This document shows positions 27,963 to 36,547 of a stretch of DNA of 64,000 nucleotides, in pieces. Source of the DNA: Mycobacterium sp. 155 (GTDB taxonomy: Bacteria; Actinomycetota; Actinomycetes; Mycobacteriales; Mycobacteriaceae). Positions within the stretch are counted from its first letter, which is position 1; each line of letters opens with the position of its first letter. The notes below the pieces were generated by a model. The model saw only the letters and a program-made list of their open reading frames with translations. It was not told the DNA's origin and searched no databases. The stretch covers positions 3,143,184 through 3,207,183 of the forward strand of contig NZ_KB892705.1 in the NCBI RefSeq assembly GCF_000373905.1, written 5' to 3'. Position numbers and translations under genes: made by a program.

Positions 27963-28811
27963 TCAGCCGAGGGTGACCAGGCCCACCGCCCCGGCGGCCA
28001 TCGCCAGCCCGAACGCCTGCCCCGGGTGGATGCGCTCGCGCAACACCACCACCGCCAGCAGGACGGTGAACGCGGGGTAGAACGAGGACAACACCGACGA
28101 GATCGCGAGCAGGCCGGACTGCGTGGCGAGCTGGAACAGCATGGTGGCGACCGCAGTGGCCACGCCGACCGCCAACGCTGTCACGGCGTACCGGTCCCGC
28201 GGCAGCCAGCTTTGACGCAATATGCTGGCCAGCACCGCGATGACCACCACCGATACCCCCAGGCTGAGTGCGGCCGGGAACAGCCCGGAGCCCTCGGGCA
28301 CCTGCCCCAGCGCCACAAACAGGAACCCGAAGCTGATGCCGGCCACGATCCCGTCGAGCACGCCGGTTCCGCGCCGGGCGACGTGCCCGCCCCCGATATT
28401 TTCGTCGCCCTCGCCGGAGGCGATCAGCCAGATGGCCGGCAGGGCGCAGACGATGCCGACCCAAGCCAAAACGCTAGGTCGCTCCCCTGTGACGACACCC
28501 ACCAGGACCGGCAGGGCGGCCGCGCCCACCGCCGACAACGGCGCCACCACGCTCATCCGCCCATTGGCAAGTCCGCGGTACAGGAACCCGGTGCCAACCC
28601 CGGAACCGACGCCGGACAGAGCACCCCACGCCAGTGCCGCGCCGCTGGGCGCACCACCGAAGACCAGTGCCACCAGCGTCAGGACGACCGTACTGCTGAG
28701 CTGGACCGCGAACGCCACCCGCCAGACCGAGGTCCGCCGGGACAGCACACCACCTAGGAAGTCGGAGAGCCCGTACATGCTCGCCGCGCCCAGCGCAAGA
28801 AGGATACCCAC
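27963..28811 (-). CDS. EamA/DMT-superfamily transporter
   Basis: The protein has about ten hydrophobic helices in two EamA repeats (start GILLALGAASMYGLSDFLGG; second repeat from GVLDGIVAGISFGFLFVALG), and ends in the typical short helix AFGLAMAAGAVGLVTLG. I prefer GTG 28811, which places the first helix at the N-terminus, over GTG 28868. Such carriers export metabolites or amino acids; substrate unknown. Confidence 0.82.
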   Translation of the reverse strand: MGILLALGAASMYGLSDFLGGVLSRRTSVWRVAFAVQLSSTVVLTLVALVFGGAPSGAALAWGALSGVGSGVGTGFLYRGLANGRMSVVAPLSAVGAAALPVLVGVVTGERPSVLAWVGIVCALPAIWLIASGEGDENIGGGHVARRGTGVLDGIVAGISFGFLFVALGQVPEGSGLFPAALSLGVSVVVIAVLASILRQSWLPRDRYAVTALAVGVATAVATMLFQLATQSGLLAISSVLSSFYPAFTVLLAVVVLRERIHPGQAFGLAMAAGAVGLVTLG

Positions 28812-28920
28812 GGCAGGCGACGCTACCGGACCGACTCGACGCCAGTAGCTTCCGGCTGCATTCTGCACTCCGGTCGCGGATCTCAGTTCAAGTCAACGCG
28901 ATTCAAGCACACACTCGCAG

Positions 28921-30090
28921 TTACGAGATGGTCGGATCAATGGGCCGCGTCGGAGCGGCCAGGATGGGAGTGCACAAGTTTGCCGCTAGTTGGCGGAGGC
29001 CAGCTCGCGCGGCGGGGTCGACCGGCGCGGCATCAAGCTCATGAAGGCCTTGCTGTACTAGCGAGTTGATGCGCTCTTCGACAGCGGCGCGTGCACCCAG
29101 GGTCTCGATTAATGCGGCGCAGTCAGCCACCTCCGCTTCGCTGAGATTGGAACCGAGGATGCCTCGCAAGTGATTGGCAGCTTTTGGGACTGAACTATCG
29201 GCACGCGCAATTGCTTCCGCTAGCAAGACCGTACGCTTGCCGCACCGCAGATCTTGACCGCGAGCCTTGCCCGTCAGCGCCGGATCACCGAAAAGATCGA
29301 GAATATCGTCGTGTAGCTGAAAGGCGATGCCGAAGGCCATGCCGATGGAGTGAAAGACTTTTTGACAGTCCGGTCTATCCGCCGCCGCGGCCGCACCAAG
29401 CTGTAGCGGACGCGCAACGGTATACGCTGCCGTTTTGTACATGTTTACCTTCATGGCTGCAACGATCGATTCGTTGTTGCTGCATTCAGCAACGATGTCG
29501 AGGAACTGGCCACCAAGGATCTCAGTTCTCAATTTCGACCACACGTTTTGAACCCTCTGATGGGCGTCGCGCGATATTGGCGCCGAAGCGACGATGTCGT
29601 CAGCCCATGTCAGCGACAGGTCTCCCATGAGGATCGCGGCGGAGAGACCGAACTGTTCTGCTGAACCACTCCACCCGTTAGCGCGGTGCAGGTTCGCAAA
29701 TGCGATGTGCGCAGTGGCATTACCTCGACGTTGCTCGGATCGATCGATGACGTCGTCGTGCAGCAATGCACAACCCTGCAATAGCTCCAAAGCTGAGAAC
29801 AACAGCAAAAGGTCCTCCACCTCGGTGGGCGATGGACGGGAGTTCTCCGGCAACACTGCTCGCCATCCCCAGTAGGCAAACATAGGGCGCAATCGCTTGC
29901 CGCCGACCAGGACAAATCGCACCAGTGCGACAATGAGCGCTTCGTAGTCGGAACCGAGGTAAACGGCGTCGCGGCGGCGGACATCTAGGTGAGCGCTTAA
30001 CTGCGAGTCGATCGCCGCGACTAGGTCGCGCGTCGACGGCAATGGATAAGCGGACTGTCGGTGCAACTCCCCGCAGGCGGATGCAGGCAT
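28921..30090 (-). CDS. Polyprenyl (geranylgeranyl-type) diphosphate synthase
   Basis: The ~389-residue protein has both aspartate-rich motifs of trans-prenyltransferases: LLHDDVIDRSEQRRG and LHDDILDLFGDPALTGKARGQD. It also has VGGKRLRPMF at the isopentenyl-diphosphate site. It condenses isopentenyl diphosphate with an allylic diphosphate; the chain length cannot be set with confidence from sequence alone. ATG 30090 is used as start; a TTG at 30120 is possible. No terpene cyclase or carotenoid gene is adjacent, so the product's use is unclear. The gene is visibly less GC-rich than the neighbours to the left. Confidence 0.88.
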   Translation of the reverse strand: MPASACGELHRQSAYPLPSTRDLVAAIDSQLSAHLDVRRRDAVYLGSDYEALIVALVRFVLVGGKRLRPMFAYWGWRAVLPENSRPSPTEVEDLLLLFSALELLQGCALLHDDVIDRSEQRRGNATAHIAFANLHRANGWSGSAEQFGLSAAILMGDLSLTWADDIVASAPISRDAHQRVQNVWSKLRTEILGGQFLDIVAECSNNESIVAAMKVNMYKTAAYTVARPLQLGAAAAADRPDCQKVFHSIGMAFGIAFQLHDDILDLFGDPALTGKARGQDLRCGKRTVLLAEAIARADSSVPKAANHLRGILGSNLSEAEVADCAALIETLGARAAVEERINSLVQQGLHELDAAPVDPAARAGLRQLAANLCTPILAAPTRPIDPTIS

Positions 30091-30302
30091 GCAGGTCAGC
30101 GCTTTCCCGCGCTCGGCCAATTATTGTGACGAGCTTTTGACTGGTCCGCGAGAACCTGCAACAACGATTCCGTACCAAGTGTGTCGATGGTTATCACTCC
30201 GTCGAAGGGGTATCTGCCGGACACTGCCCTGCAGGGTTTTGCAGCGGTAACACCGTCAGCGCCTTATTCGCGTTCGATGGCCCTACTAGATGGCGGATCC
30301 GG

Positions 30303-30333
30303 GGTGGCCGCGGTGGCGCGGCCCGCGGCCACC
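30303..30333 (-). terminator. Perfect 11-bp GC-rich hairpin after the nickel permease gene
   Basis: Arms GGTGGCCGCGG (30303-30313) and CCGCGGCCACC (30323-30333) flank a 9-base loop. It lies 16 bases past the permease stop on the minus strand. There is no T-run, which is common for mycobacterial terminators. Confidence 0.65.
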
Positions 30334-30348
30334 GGTGGTTAGTCGTGG

Positions 30349-31482
30349 TTAGTCGGCGAGGTTGGCGGACCAGCGGTGTTCGATGCGTCCAAATTTCCAC
30401 ACCGACACAGCGATCAGCCACGAGACGATGAACAGTCCGACTATCAAATAGCCGGCGTAGTCAAGGTTGATGGCGGCGACTGCGGCCAGTGGACCGGAGT
30501 CGATATGCAAGCGGTCGGCGAGCACCCCGATGAGTTCGATGGAGCCGATGATCAACGCCACCGCTACCGAAAGGGAGGTGATGGTGAGGTTGTAGAAGAT
30601 CTTGCGCACTGGTTTGGCGAAAGCCCACCCGTAGGCGTAGTTCATGAAGGCGCCGTCGGTGGTGTCCATCAGGCACATGCCGGCGGCGAACAGGACCGGA
30701 AGGACGAGGATCGCATAGAACGGCAGACTGAATGCGGCGGCGCCACCAGCGATCACCAGCAGCCCGACTTCGGTGGCGGTATCGAACCCGAGACCGAAGA
30801 GAACCCCGATTGGGTAGATGTGCCACGGCTTGGTCACCGATTTGGTCAGGCCACCCAAGAATCGGTTCATCAAGCCTCGGGATTCGAGTTGGCGTTCCAG
30901 GGCGGTCTCGTCGTAGCGGCCTTGGCGCAGTTCCCGAAACACCTTGATGATGCCGATCAATGCGATCAGGTTGATGATTCCGATGATCCACAGGAACACT
31001 CCCGACACTGAAGGGCCGATTACGCCGGTGATGGTGTGCAGTGGCGAGTCTTCGTCCTCCACCGGGCCGACCAGCGCCCGCACCCCCAGCGCCAGCAGGA
31101 AGGTCAGGGTGAACACAATCGTGGAGTGGCCCAGGGAGAACCAGAACCCGACTGACAGGGGCTTGCGCTCAATGCCGTTGTCGATGTTCTCGGCGAGCAG
31201 TTTGCGGGTGGTGTTGTCGACGGCGGCGATGTGATCGGCGTCGAAGGCATGGCGAAGTCCCAAGGTGTAGGCCAAAATTCCCACCCCCAGGGTGAAAACA
31301 GGATGATCGCCACCCAGCTGGTAATGCCGCGGAAGGACGAAGGCGAACAGCACCCCGAACCCCACCAGGTGCAGCGCTACGATAAACCCGTACATCCCCA
31401 CCAGTGAGCGACGGTCAGCACCCGAGAGGCTGCGTCGGAACTGTGCGAAGCTGTGGACTGACACTCCGTCGTGGACGGTCAT
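30349..31482 (-). CDS. nixA: NiCoT-family nickel/cobalt permease
   Basis: The 377-residue membrane protein has the family signature RHAFDADHIAAVDN in helix II (His78, Asp83, His84), LGFDTATEV in a later helix and GMCLMDTTDG, with eight predicted helices. It imports Ni2+ (or Co2+) with high affinity. The start at ATG 31482 follows GGGGAGAAAGC and overlaps the stop of a 56-residue frame (ATGA). It is the last gene of the guanidine hydrolase series, an enzyme that needs nickel, and could also feed nickel SOD encoded 8 kb away. Confidence 0.93.
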   Translation of the reverse strand: MTVHDGVSVHSFAQFRRSLSGADRRSLVGMYGFIVALHLVGFGVLFAFVLPRHYQLGGDHPVFTLGVGILAYTLGLRHAFDADHIAAVDNTTRKLLAENIDNGIERKPLSVGFWFSLGHSTIVFTLTFLLALGVRALVGPVEDEDSPLHTITGVIGPSVSGVFLWIIGIINLIALIGIIKVFRELRQGRYDETALERQLESRGLMNRFLGGLTKSVTKPWHIYPIGVLFGLGFDTATEVGLLVIAGGAAAFSLPFYAILVLPVLFAAGMCLMDTTDGAFMNYAYGWAFAKPVRKIFYNLTITSLSVAVALIIGSIELIGVLADRLHIDSGPLAAVAAINLDYAGYLIVGLFIVSWLIAVSVWKFGRIEHRWSANLAD

Positions 31483-31649
31483 GCTTTCTCCCCTTGTATT
31501 GCCGTCACCGAAGACAGCTTGGTCGCTGCACACTGTTGCGACAGTCTCGACTTTGGCCAGAAACTCAGTGCCGACCAGTCGGACTCCGTCGCCGGCAGTG
31601 GGCCTCCATATGATTCGACGCAGTGCTGGCGGTTGCTGCGATAGGTCAT
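31479..31649 (-). CDS. Small MTYR-type protein 1, 56 aa, coupled to nixA
   Basis: ATG 31649 follows a strong AAGGAGG site 7 bases upstream and ends in TGA overlapping the nixA start. The product begins MTYRSNRQHCVE and is polar, with no membrane helix. Its start and leader DNA are a duplicate of those of the next frame upstream (MTYRTSRQRHAE). It may act as a coupling leader for nixA or be a small metal-related protein. No family is recognised. Confidence 0.5.
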   Translation of the reverse strand: MTYRSNRQHCVESYGGPLPATESDWSALSFWPKSRLSQQCAATKLSSVTAIQGEKA

Positions 31650-32018
31650 CTCACGCCTCCTTCACAACGAACCCGGTTTTGGCGCATGCTGGTCACACGA
31701 GTCCTCCGCTCGGTTCGATACTGGTCGGACTGTTGGTTACCTCGTTCTGTCGGGCGACTATCCGCTCACCCGCTCCCCGCATCCCAGGCTGGACTCCTTG
31801 ACGCATTCCGAGCGCGGCGCTTCGATTGATGCGCCGCGCTCGGTTGGCTTCGAAGAAGTGGAAATGCGGACCCAATTCCGCGTGCCGCTGGCGGCTGGTT
31901 CGGTAGGTCATCTCACGCTTTCTTGTCAACGAAGCCGGTTTTGTGCCTACCGGTAACGCCCCCTCCGCCGGCCCGGGCTACTGGCCGGCCCCTTCGTTAC
32001 CTCGTCCTGTCGGATGAC
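31642..32018. repeat. Imperfect direct repeat of ~115 bp, offset ~261 bp
   Basis: TAGGTCATCTCACGC begins both copies (31642 and 31904). Further matches are ACCCGGTTTT/AGCCGGTTTT and GTTACCTCGTTCTGTCGG/GTTACCTCGTCCTGTCGG (31736 and 31996). The duplication created the two small reading frames with equal starts. Confidence 0.75.
31693..31911 (-). CDS. Small MTYR-type protein 2, 72 aa
   Basis: ATG 31911 opens a 72-residue frame starting MTYRTSRQRHAELGPHFHFFEANRARR. Its basic middle part and HFHF cluster could bind metal, but this is only a suggestion. Its leader DNA repeats that of the 56-residue frame at an offset of 262 bases. Its C-terminus (ARQNEVTNSP) resembles the end of the remnant at 31947-32078, so three related units stand in tandem. 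Confidence 0.5.
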   Translation of the reverse strand: MTYRTSRQRHAELGPHFHFFEANRARRINRSAALGMRQGVQPGMRGAGERIVARQNEVTNSPTSIEPSGGLV

Positions 32019-32078
32019 AACCCTGTTCGCCCGCGTACTACGTCGACGAAATATCGTTCGCCTCGACGGATCGAACAC
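31947..32078 (-). pseudogene. Remnant of a third MTYR-type unit
   Basis: A 43-codon frame from GTG 32078 to TAG 31947 ends RVVIRQDEVTKGPASS, aligned with RIVARQNEVTNSPTSI of the 72-residue protein. It lacks an ATG and the MTYR start, so it appears to be what is left after the duplication. Confidence 0.35.
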
Positions 32079-32135
32079 ATAGGCACTGATCAGACAATCT
32101 TCAGTGGGACGACCAGTGAACCCGGACGGCGCGAA

Positions 32136-33272
32136 CTATTTGGAGGCTCGTGAGCCCAAATGGCCATTGGCGACAAGGGTTCCGAGCACATCCATGATGG
32201 CTCTACAGCCCAGCTGCGCGGTGGAGTCACTGGTGTCGTATGGCGGAGCAATTTCGACTACCTCCATACCGCAGATCCCTTCTTGCGCGACCCTGCTCAA
32301 TGCCCTGAGCGCTTCGCGTGGAAGCAATCCACCCGGCTCTGGCGAGCCTGTGCCGGGCGCCATTCCGCCGTCGACCACATCGATATCAAACGAGAGATAT
32401 ACCTTCTCGACACCCTTCCAGGCGATCTCCAGGGCGGCATCGACAGCCTTATCGATACCTAGATTTTCAATGTCTCCCATTGTCATAACGGTGGTCTCGC
32501 GATCCTTTGCGACCTTGAGCCCCGGTCGAGAGCCGTACCATCCTCCGATTCCTATCTGCACCAGGTTCTTAGCCGGAACGTTAGGAAGATTTGTCGCATG
32601 GAAGAAGTGAGTCGTATGCATCCGCTCGTCCATGTCAGACTCTTGGATGTCAATATGCCGATCAAAGTGGATAATTCCGATATTGCCCTCCGTCTGCCGG
32701 GCGATGGCTCGTATGTTGGGGTAGGCGATCGAGTGATCGCCACCAACCATTACTGGGAAAACCCCTTCATTGATGATGTAAGAGACAGCACGGTCCATCT
32801 GGTCGAACGACTTTTCGATATTTGAGGGAATGACGAAGACATCCCCCGCGTCGCAGATGGATAATTCCTGCGCCAAATCGACTGCCATATCCAAGTTATA
32901 GGAGTCATACAGTGCGGAAATCCTCCTCACTGCCTGGGGCCCAAATCGACAGCCCGATCGATACGTTGTACCCATGTCGAACGGCTCGCCCAAGATGGCA
33001 ACCTCATAATTTCCGACATCATGAATATCTTCGCAGTACGGAGCCTTAAGGAAAGTGTTAATTCCCGCAAACGCTGGTTGCGCACCCCTGCTGAACGTCG
33101 AGATTCTTCTGTCGCTTATCGACTCTGCCGCCTCCAAACCGAGCGCGATACCACGGGCCACCGCCTCTTCTTCAACGTTTGTGGGAATCGCCGCCAAGAG
33201 ATCGAGATTCTTAACTCCCTGCAGTTGCGTACGATCAAAGCCTTCGATTGACGGGCGTTCTTCCTTACTCAT
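32136..33272 (-). CDS. gdmH: Probable nickel-dependent guanidine hydrolase (ureohydrolase family)
   Basis: The 378-residue protein is an arginase/agmatinase-fold enzyme with binuclear-metal ligands His180 (GGDHS), Asp204, His206 and Asp208 (FDRHIDI), Asp296 and Asp298 (SFDIDVVD). Several features recall cyanobacterial guanidine hydrolase (Sll1077) rather than agmatinase: an extended N-terminus with FSRGAQPAFAGINTF, FDRHIDIQESDMDERMHTT in place of the agmatinase HFDAHTD type, and SPEPGGLLPREAL. That enzyme splits guanidine to urea and ammonia and needs nickel. A nickel permease downstream and a permease upstream fit this role. Agmatinase activity cannot be excluded. The ATG follows AGGAGAACAGGTA. 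Base composition is clearly lower in GC than the core genes. Confidence 0.82.
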   Translation of the reverse strand: MSKEERPSIEGFDRTQLQGVKNLDLLAAIPTNVEEEAVARGIALGLEAAESISDRRISTFSRGAQPAFAGINTFLKAPYCEDIHDVGNYEVAILGEPFDMGTTYRSGCRFGPQAVRRISALYDSYNLDMAVDLAQELSICDAGDVFVIPSNIEKSFDQMDRAVSYIINEGVFPVMVGGDHSIAYPNIRAIARQTEGNIGIIHFDRHIDIQESDMDERMHTTHFFHATNLPNVPAKNLVQIGIGGWYGSRPGLKVAKDRETTVMTMGDIENLGIDKAVDAALEIAWKGVEKVYLSFDIDVVDGGMAPGTGSPEPGGLLPREALRALSRVAQEGICGMEVVEIAPPYDTSDSTAQLGCRAIMDVLGTLVANGHLGSRASK

Positions 33273-33364
33273 TACCTGTTCTCCTATCGGTTCAGAAAGG
33301 GTTGGTGGTGCTTCGTCTAACTGATGTACGGCTGATCGGCGAGTCCATCACCGTTGGCCGCTGA

Positions 33365-33468
33365 AAGGCCGGGCCGACCCGGCCTTAAGAAGACCCCGTA
33401 GCCGGGCTCGCAATAACGGGTGTCATCGTCAAATCTGCAGCCCGGTTCTACCGGGGGACTAAGGGGTC
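33365..33468 (-). promoter_or_regulatory. Structured leader RNA before the guanidine hydrolase gene
   Basis: On the minus strand the transcript can form P1, GACCCCTTAG (33468-33459) with CTACGGGGTC (33401-33392), 9 of 10 pairs. It can form P2, CCCGGT-AGA-ACCGGG (33455-33441), or P3, CCGGGCT (33445-33439) with AGCCCGG (33408-33402). P2 and P3 share bases and exclude each other. A perfect 9-bp hairpin with a UCGG loop (33386-33365) follows and resembles a terminator. It does not match the guanidine-I, -II or -III consensus sequences that I can recall. Confidence 0.55.
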
Positions 33469-33530
33469 ACGCGCGAAATATGACGGCGAAATCCATTGGG
33501 CTGGCGATCACCGCAAATCCATGGCTTCCT

Positions 33531-35075
33531 TTAGTGCCCGGCCTCACCCGCCCGGGCCAGGTTTCGCTGTTTCTTATCCGCCTCGACTTCTAGGACTTCC
33601 AGCGGGACGCCGGCCATGGTGGCACTGTCCGTTGTGAACATACGATCGGGGCGCGCCTTTAAGAAGTAAATGAGTCCGATGAGACCAAATGCGACGAACC
33701 CTACCTCCACAGCCCAGTTCTGCCACCACGGGAGAGCGGAGTTCCGCGGCCAGGCTATATTGATCAGTTCGAATACAAGCCAGGCGGCGGCCAGGATATT
33801 TATTGCGACTCCCACTTTCCCAAAACTCCACCTTCCTTCCGAGCTCCACCGCCCTTTCATGCGTACGTAGAGAACGCCCGCGACTGGCGCCAAGAACGAC
33901 ACATAGTACGCGGCGGTAGCGAATGAAACGAGAACGGATAACGCATTCGCATAAATGAAGGCAAGCGAAGCCAGCGCTCCTATCAGCAAGGTTGCATAGA
34001 CTGGCGAGTGGTTGCGCTTAGAGACTCGACTCCAAATGGTTGAGAAAGGCACCATGCGGTCTCGCGCGAATGAGAAGAGGACGCGAACTGTGCTCGCCTG
34101 AACCGCGATTCCACACGCTGTGAACGATACGATAACAACGGCAAGGAACGGCTTAGCGGCCCAAGCACCGAGCGAACTTTCCACCGCGGTCGAGACTGGA
34201 TCGGGCACTTCTCCGCTAATTATGGCGCCAAGGTCGGGCGACGCAAGCATCAGCGCAGCGGCCCCGAGTAAATCCACCAAGCCAACTGTGAAGAGCGAAA
34301 TCAAGATTGCCCGCGGCACATCTCTCTTGGGATCCTGAGTCTCCTCCGCTAGGCTGCCGCAGGCATCGAAGCCAAGAATAATCCACCCAGAAATCGCGAT
34401 CGCCGCGATGAATGCAGGCCACCATGCCGTGCCGTCCGGTCGTAGACTAGTGTCCCACAGCACACTAAAGGGGTGCTCGCGAAAGAAAGTGATCAAGGCG
34501 AGGCTTATGCCCAGGGTGGCTATGACCTCAGCGGCGATTCCAATGTTCAGTGTCCACTTGAGGAGATCAAGTCCGATAGCATTAACAAAGGTGAAAATGG
34601 CCATCAAAATTAATGCGAAAACAACTCTCTCGGTCAGTGATGGGTTATCAATTCCGAAGAATCCGGCCAAGAATAGTCCACCGCTGTACGCGACAGTAGA
34701 CAAAGTGATTGTCAACGCCCAAATGTAGACCCAACCGGCCCACCAACCGTATCGGGCTCCAATAAGTCTACGCGACCACTGGTAGATGCCGCCAGATATC
34801 GGCCAACGCTCGGCCAGTTGAGTGTAAACAAGTGCCACCAATAACTGACAACCAATGACAACGGGCATAGCCATGACCCACGCTGGCCCTGCGGTCTGCG
34901 TCCCAAGAACAACGACGGTATACAAACCCACAACGGGCGAAATAAAGGCGAACCCGATGGCGAAGTTTGTCCACAGTTTCAATACGCGCGGAAGTTCCTG
35001 CGCATACCCAAAAGCCTCTACGGAATCACCGTCACCACCCGAGTCATCCGGCATGGTCCGATCCAAATGCGTCAT
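33531..35075 (-). CDS. APC-superfamily amino acid/amine permease
   Basis: The 514-residue protein has about twelve membrane helices. The first conserved helix reads NFAIGFAFISPVVGLYTVVVLG, and the family segment GFDACGSLAEETQDPKRDVPRAI is present. This points to the amino-acid/choline permease group with a cationic or amine substrate. ATG 35075 follows AGGAGCGATAGC; the longer frame to 35144 is not needed. As the first gene before the hydrolase it could import guanidine, agmatine or a related amine. Confidence 0.86.
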   Translation of the reverse strand: MTHLDRTMPDDSGGDGDSVEAFGYAQELPRVLKLWTNFAIGFAFISPVVGLYTVVVLGTQTAGPAWVMAMPVVIGCQLLVALVYTQLAERWPISGGIYQWSRRLIGARYGWWAGWVYIWALTITLSTVAYSGGLFLAGFFGIDNPSLTERVVFALILMAIFTFVNAIGLDLLKWTLNIGIAAEVIATLGISLALITFFREHPFSVLWDTSLRPDGTAWWPAFIAAIAISGWIILGFDACGSLAEETQDPKRDVPRAILISLFTVGLVDLLGAAALMLASPDLGAIISGEVPDPVSTAVESSLGAWAAKPFLAVVIVSFTACGIAVQASTVRVLFSFARDRMVPFSTIWSRVSKRNHSPVYATLLIGALASLAFIYANALSVLVSFATAAYYVSFLAPVAGVLYVRMKGRWSSEGRWSFGKVGVAINILAAAWLVFELINIAWPRNSALPWWQNWAVEVGFVAFGLIGLIYFLKARPDRMFTTDSATMAGVPLEVLEVEADKKQRNLARAGEAGH

Positions 35076-35142
35076 GCTATCGCTCCTCGCGACCTCAGCG
35101 CCCCTGTGGCGTGGTGATCCATGGGCCGTCCTTCCGGGGTTC

Positions 35143-35188
35143 ATAATATTCGGATGTGAAACTTTGTTTCGCGATATTTATGAAACAA
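35143..35188 (-). promoter_or_regulatory. Promoter and operator-like repeats upstream of the permease gene
   Basis: TTGTTTC (35164-35170) and GAAACAA (35182-35188) form a perfect inverted repeat with an 11-base spacer. Another GAAAC at 35158-35162 makes a second palindrome, GAAAC-TTT-GTTTC. A TATTAT-like -10 element lies on the minus strand at 35148-35143. The FadR-type regulator or the nitrogen regulator GlnR are candidate binders. Confidence 0.5.
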
Positions 35189-36547
35189 CGTGGACGCGCC
35201 TGTGTCAAGGGTCACATGGCGAGACTCGGAGGCCGCTGAAAACCTGCCCTAGGGGAGGTGGTGTCCGACACTCGGTAAGACCGACCGGCACTGGCGACCA
35301 CGCGCGCTCACGGGTCGCCTCGCGAGCGATCGCCCTCTTTGCCCCACCAGGAAGTACTCGGGATCCGTTATGCGGCTGGTTAATTCGACGGCGATGAGTG
35401 ACGCAATGATCGATAGAGACATAGGGGCGCTCCCGGTCACGCCTAGCTGTGCCGCCACATCGACCGCTCGTACCCCCGAGCCCTTCCGCCGCCAGGACGC
35501 TGGTATCCGGACTGCCTGCTCGAAACTATTGAAACTAAACGGTTTCGCGCATGACCGCTGTGGACCATGCCCGCTAGTGGGTGGACAGACATTCACATAG
35601 ACATGCCGTGGCCGTGGCCGCGCCGCCTGGAACATCCACTACGCCCGAAGTCAGACCGACAACCCCGATTTCGACGCCGAACAACTCGCGAGCGCGATTT
35701 TTGCCGCACTGCTGGCGGCGAACGAAACCGTATTGCCGCCTGTCCTGTTTGTCGACACTTTCACCTGCTGACGTTGAAATAGGCTGTACGGCAGTTTATC
35801 TCGTCCGGTCTGCTATGAGAGCGGTGGATCACTTGGCACGTCAAGTTGATTGATCGTCGGGTATCGGTTGGGCTGCTTTTCAGTCTTATGGTCATCTAAT
35901 GTTCTTGCAGGGTAACGTCATTCAACTGGATCAGTGGATGAGTGATCCGCTGACACAGCGGGCCAGCAAAGGTCGGGGATCCGCTTCCATCAGAGCCCGA
36001 TGCGAGCGCTCTGCGGCGACATCATCTCACGCCTCAGTAGGAGATCGGTGAATTGCACAGTGTACGTATACATTTCGTAGTCATCCGGTTTGGTCGGACT
36101 GTGAGTGGAGTAGAGTTGGACTGCCTCGCTGTGGCGTGTCGTTTGTCGAGGACATCGACCGCGCCATCCCGTTGCCGGAGATCAGGGACCCGCGCGGCGC
36201 ACCGGCGTTTCAGAGTGTCGAGCAGTGCCGTGCCCGATACCAGCGTTGTCGAGCGCAGGTGTAATGCCCTGCGAATCAAGCCTATTCGTGCCGGCTCACG
36301 GCCCTGCAGATTGGCCCGGTGCGTTGCAGTGCGGGCAGTTTTGCCATGGCGCCCTTAGGCAGGCGGTGGATTGCCACCTGGCTCCTGGACCTGGTCGCGA
36401 TGTCAGCCAGGCAGGTCCACACAGTGCTCGGGTATTTCCCAATCAGGGCGCACACGGCTCCATGACAAGCAGGTATCGAGTGCTCTCCTGTTTCAGAGCG
36501 CTCTGGTCTGGTGTGCTGCTTTTAGTAGCTGTCTGCGCGGTCGACCC
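35189..36547. other. 1.36-kb stretch without a convincing gene
   Basis: All frames here are short or have no start and no family trait. One minus frame near 35249-35635 holds a helix-turn-helix-like bit (VRAVDVAAQLGVTGSA) that might be a regulator remnant, but I cannot name it. A short palindrome-like TGTACGTATACA is at 36060-36071. The sequence looks like decayed DNA between the permease promoter and the FadR gene. Confidence 0.6.

Noticed and set aside
33273..33530. Known guanidine riboswitch class I, II or III
   Set aside because: I could not match the conserved blocks of these classes; only generic competing hairpins and a terminator-like stem are visible, so no known class is claimed.
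35935..36053. Small frame MSDPLTQRASKGRG
   Set aside because: No ribosome site, no conservation signal and decayed surroundings.
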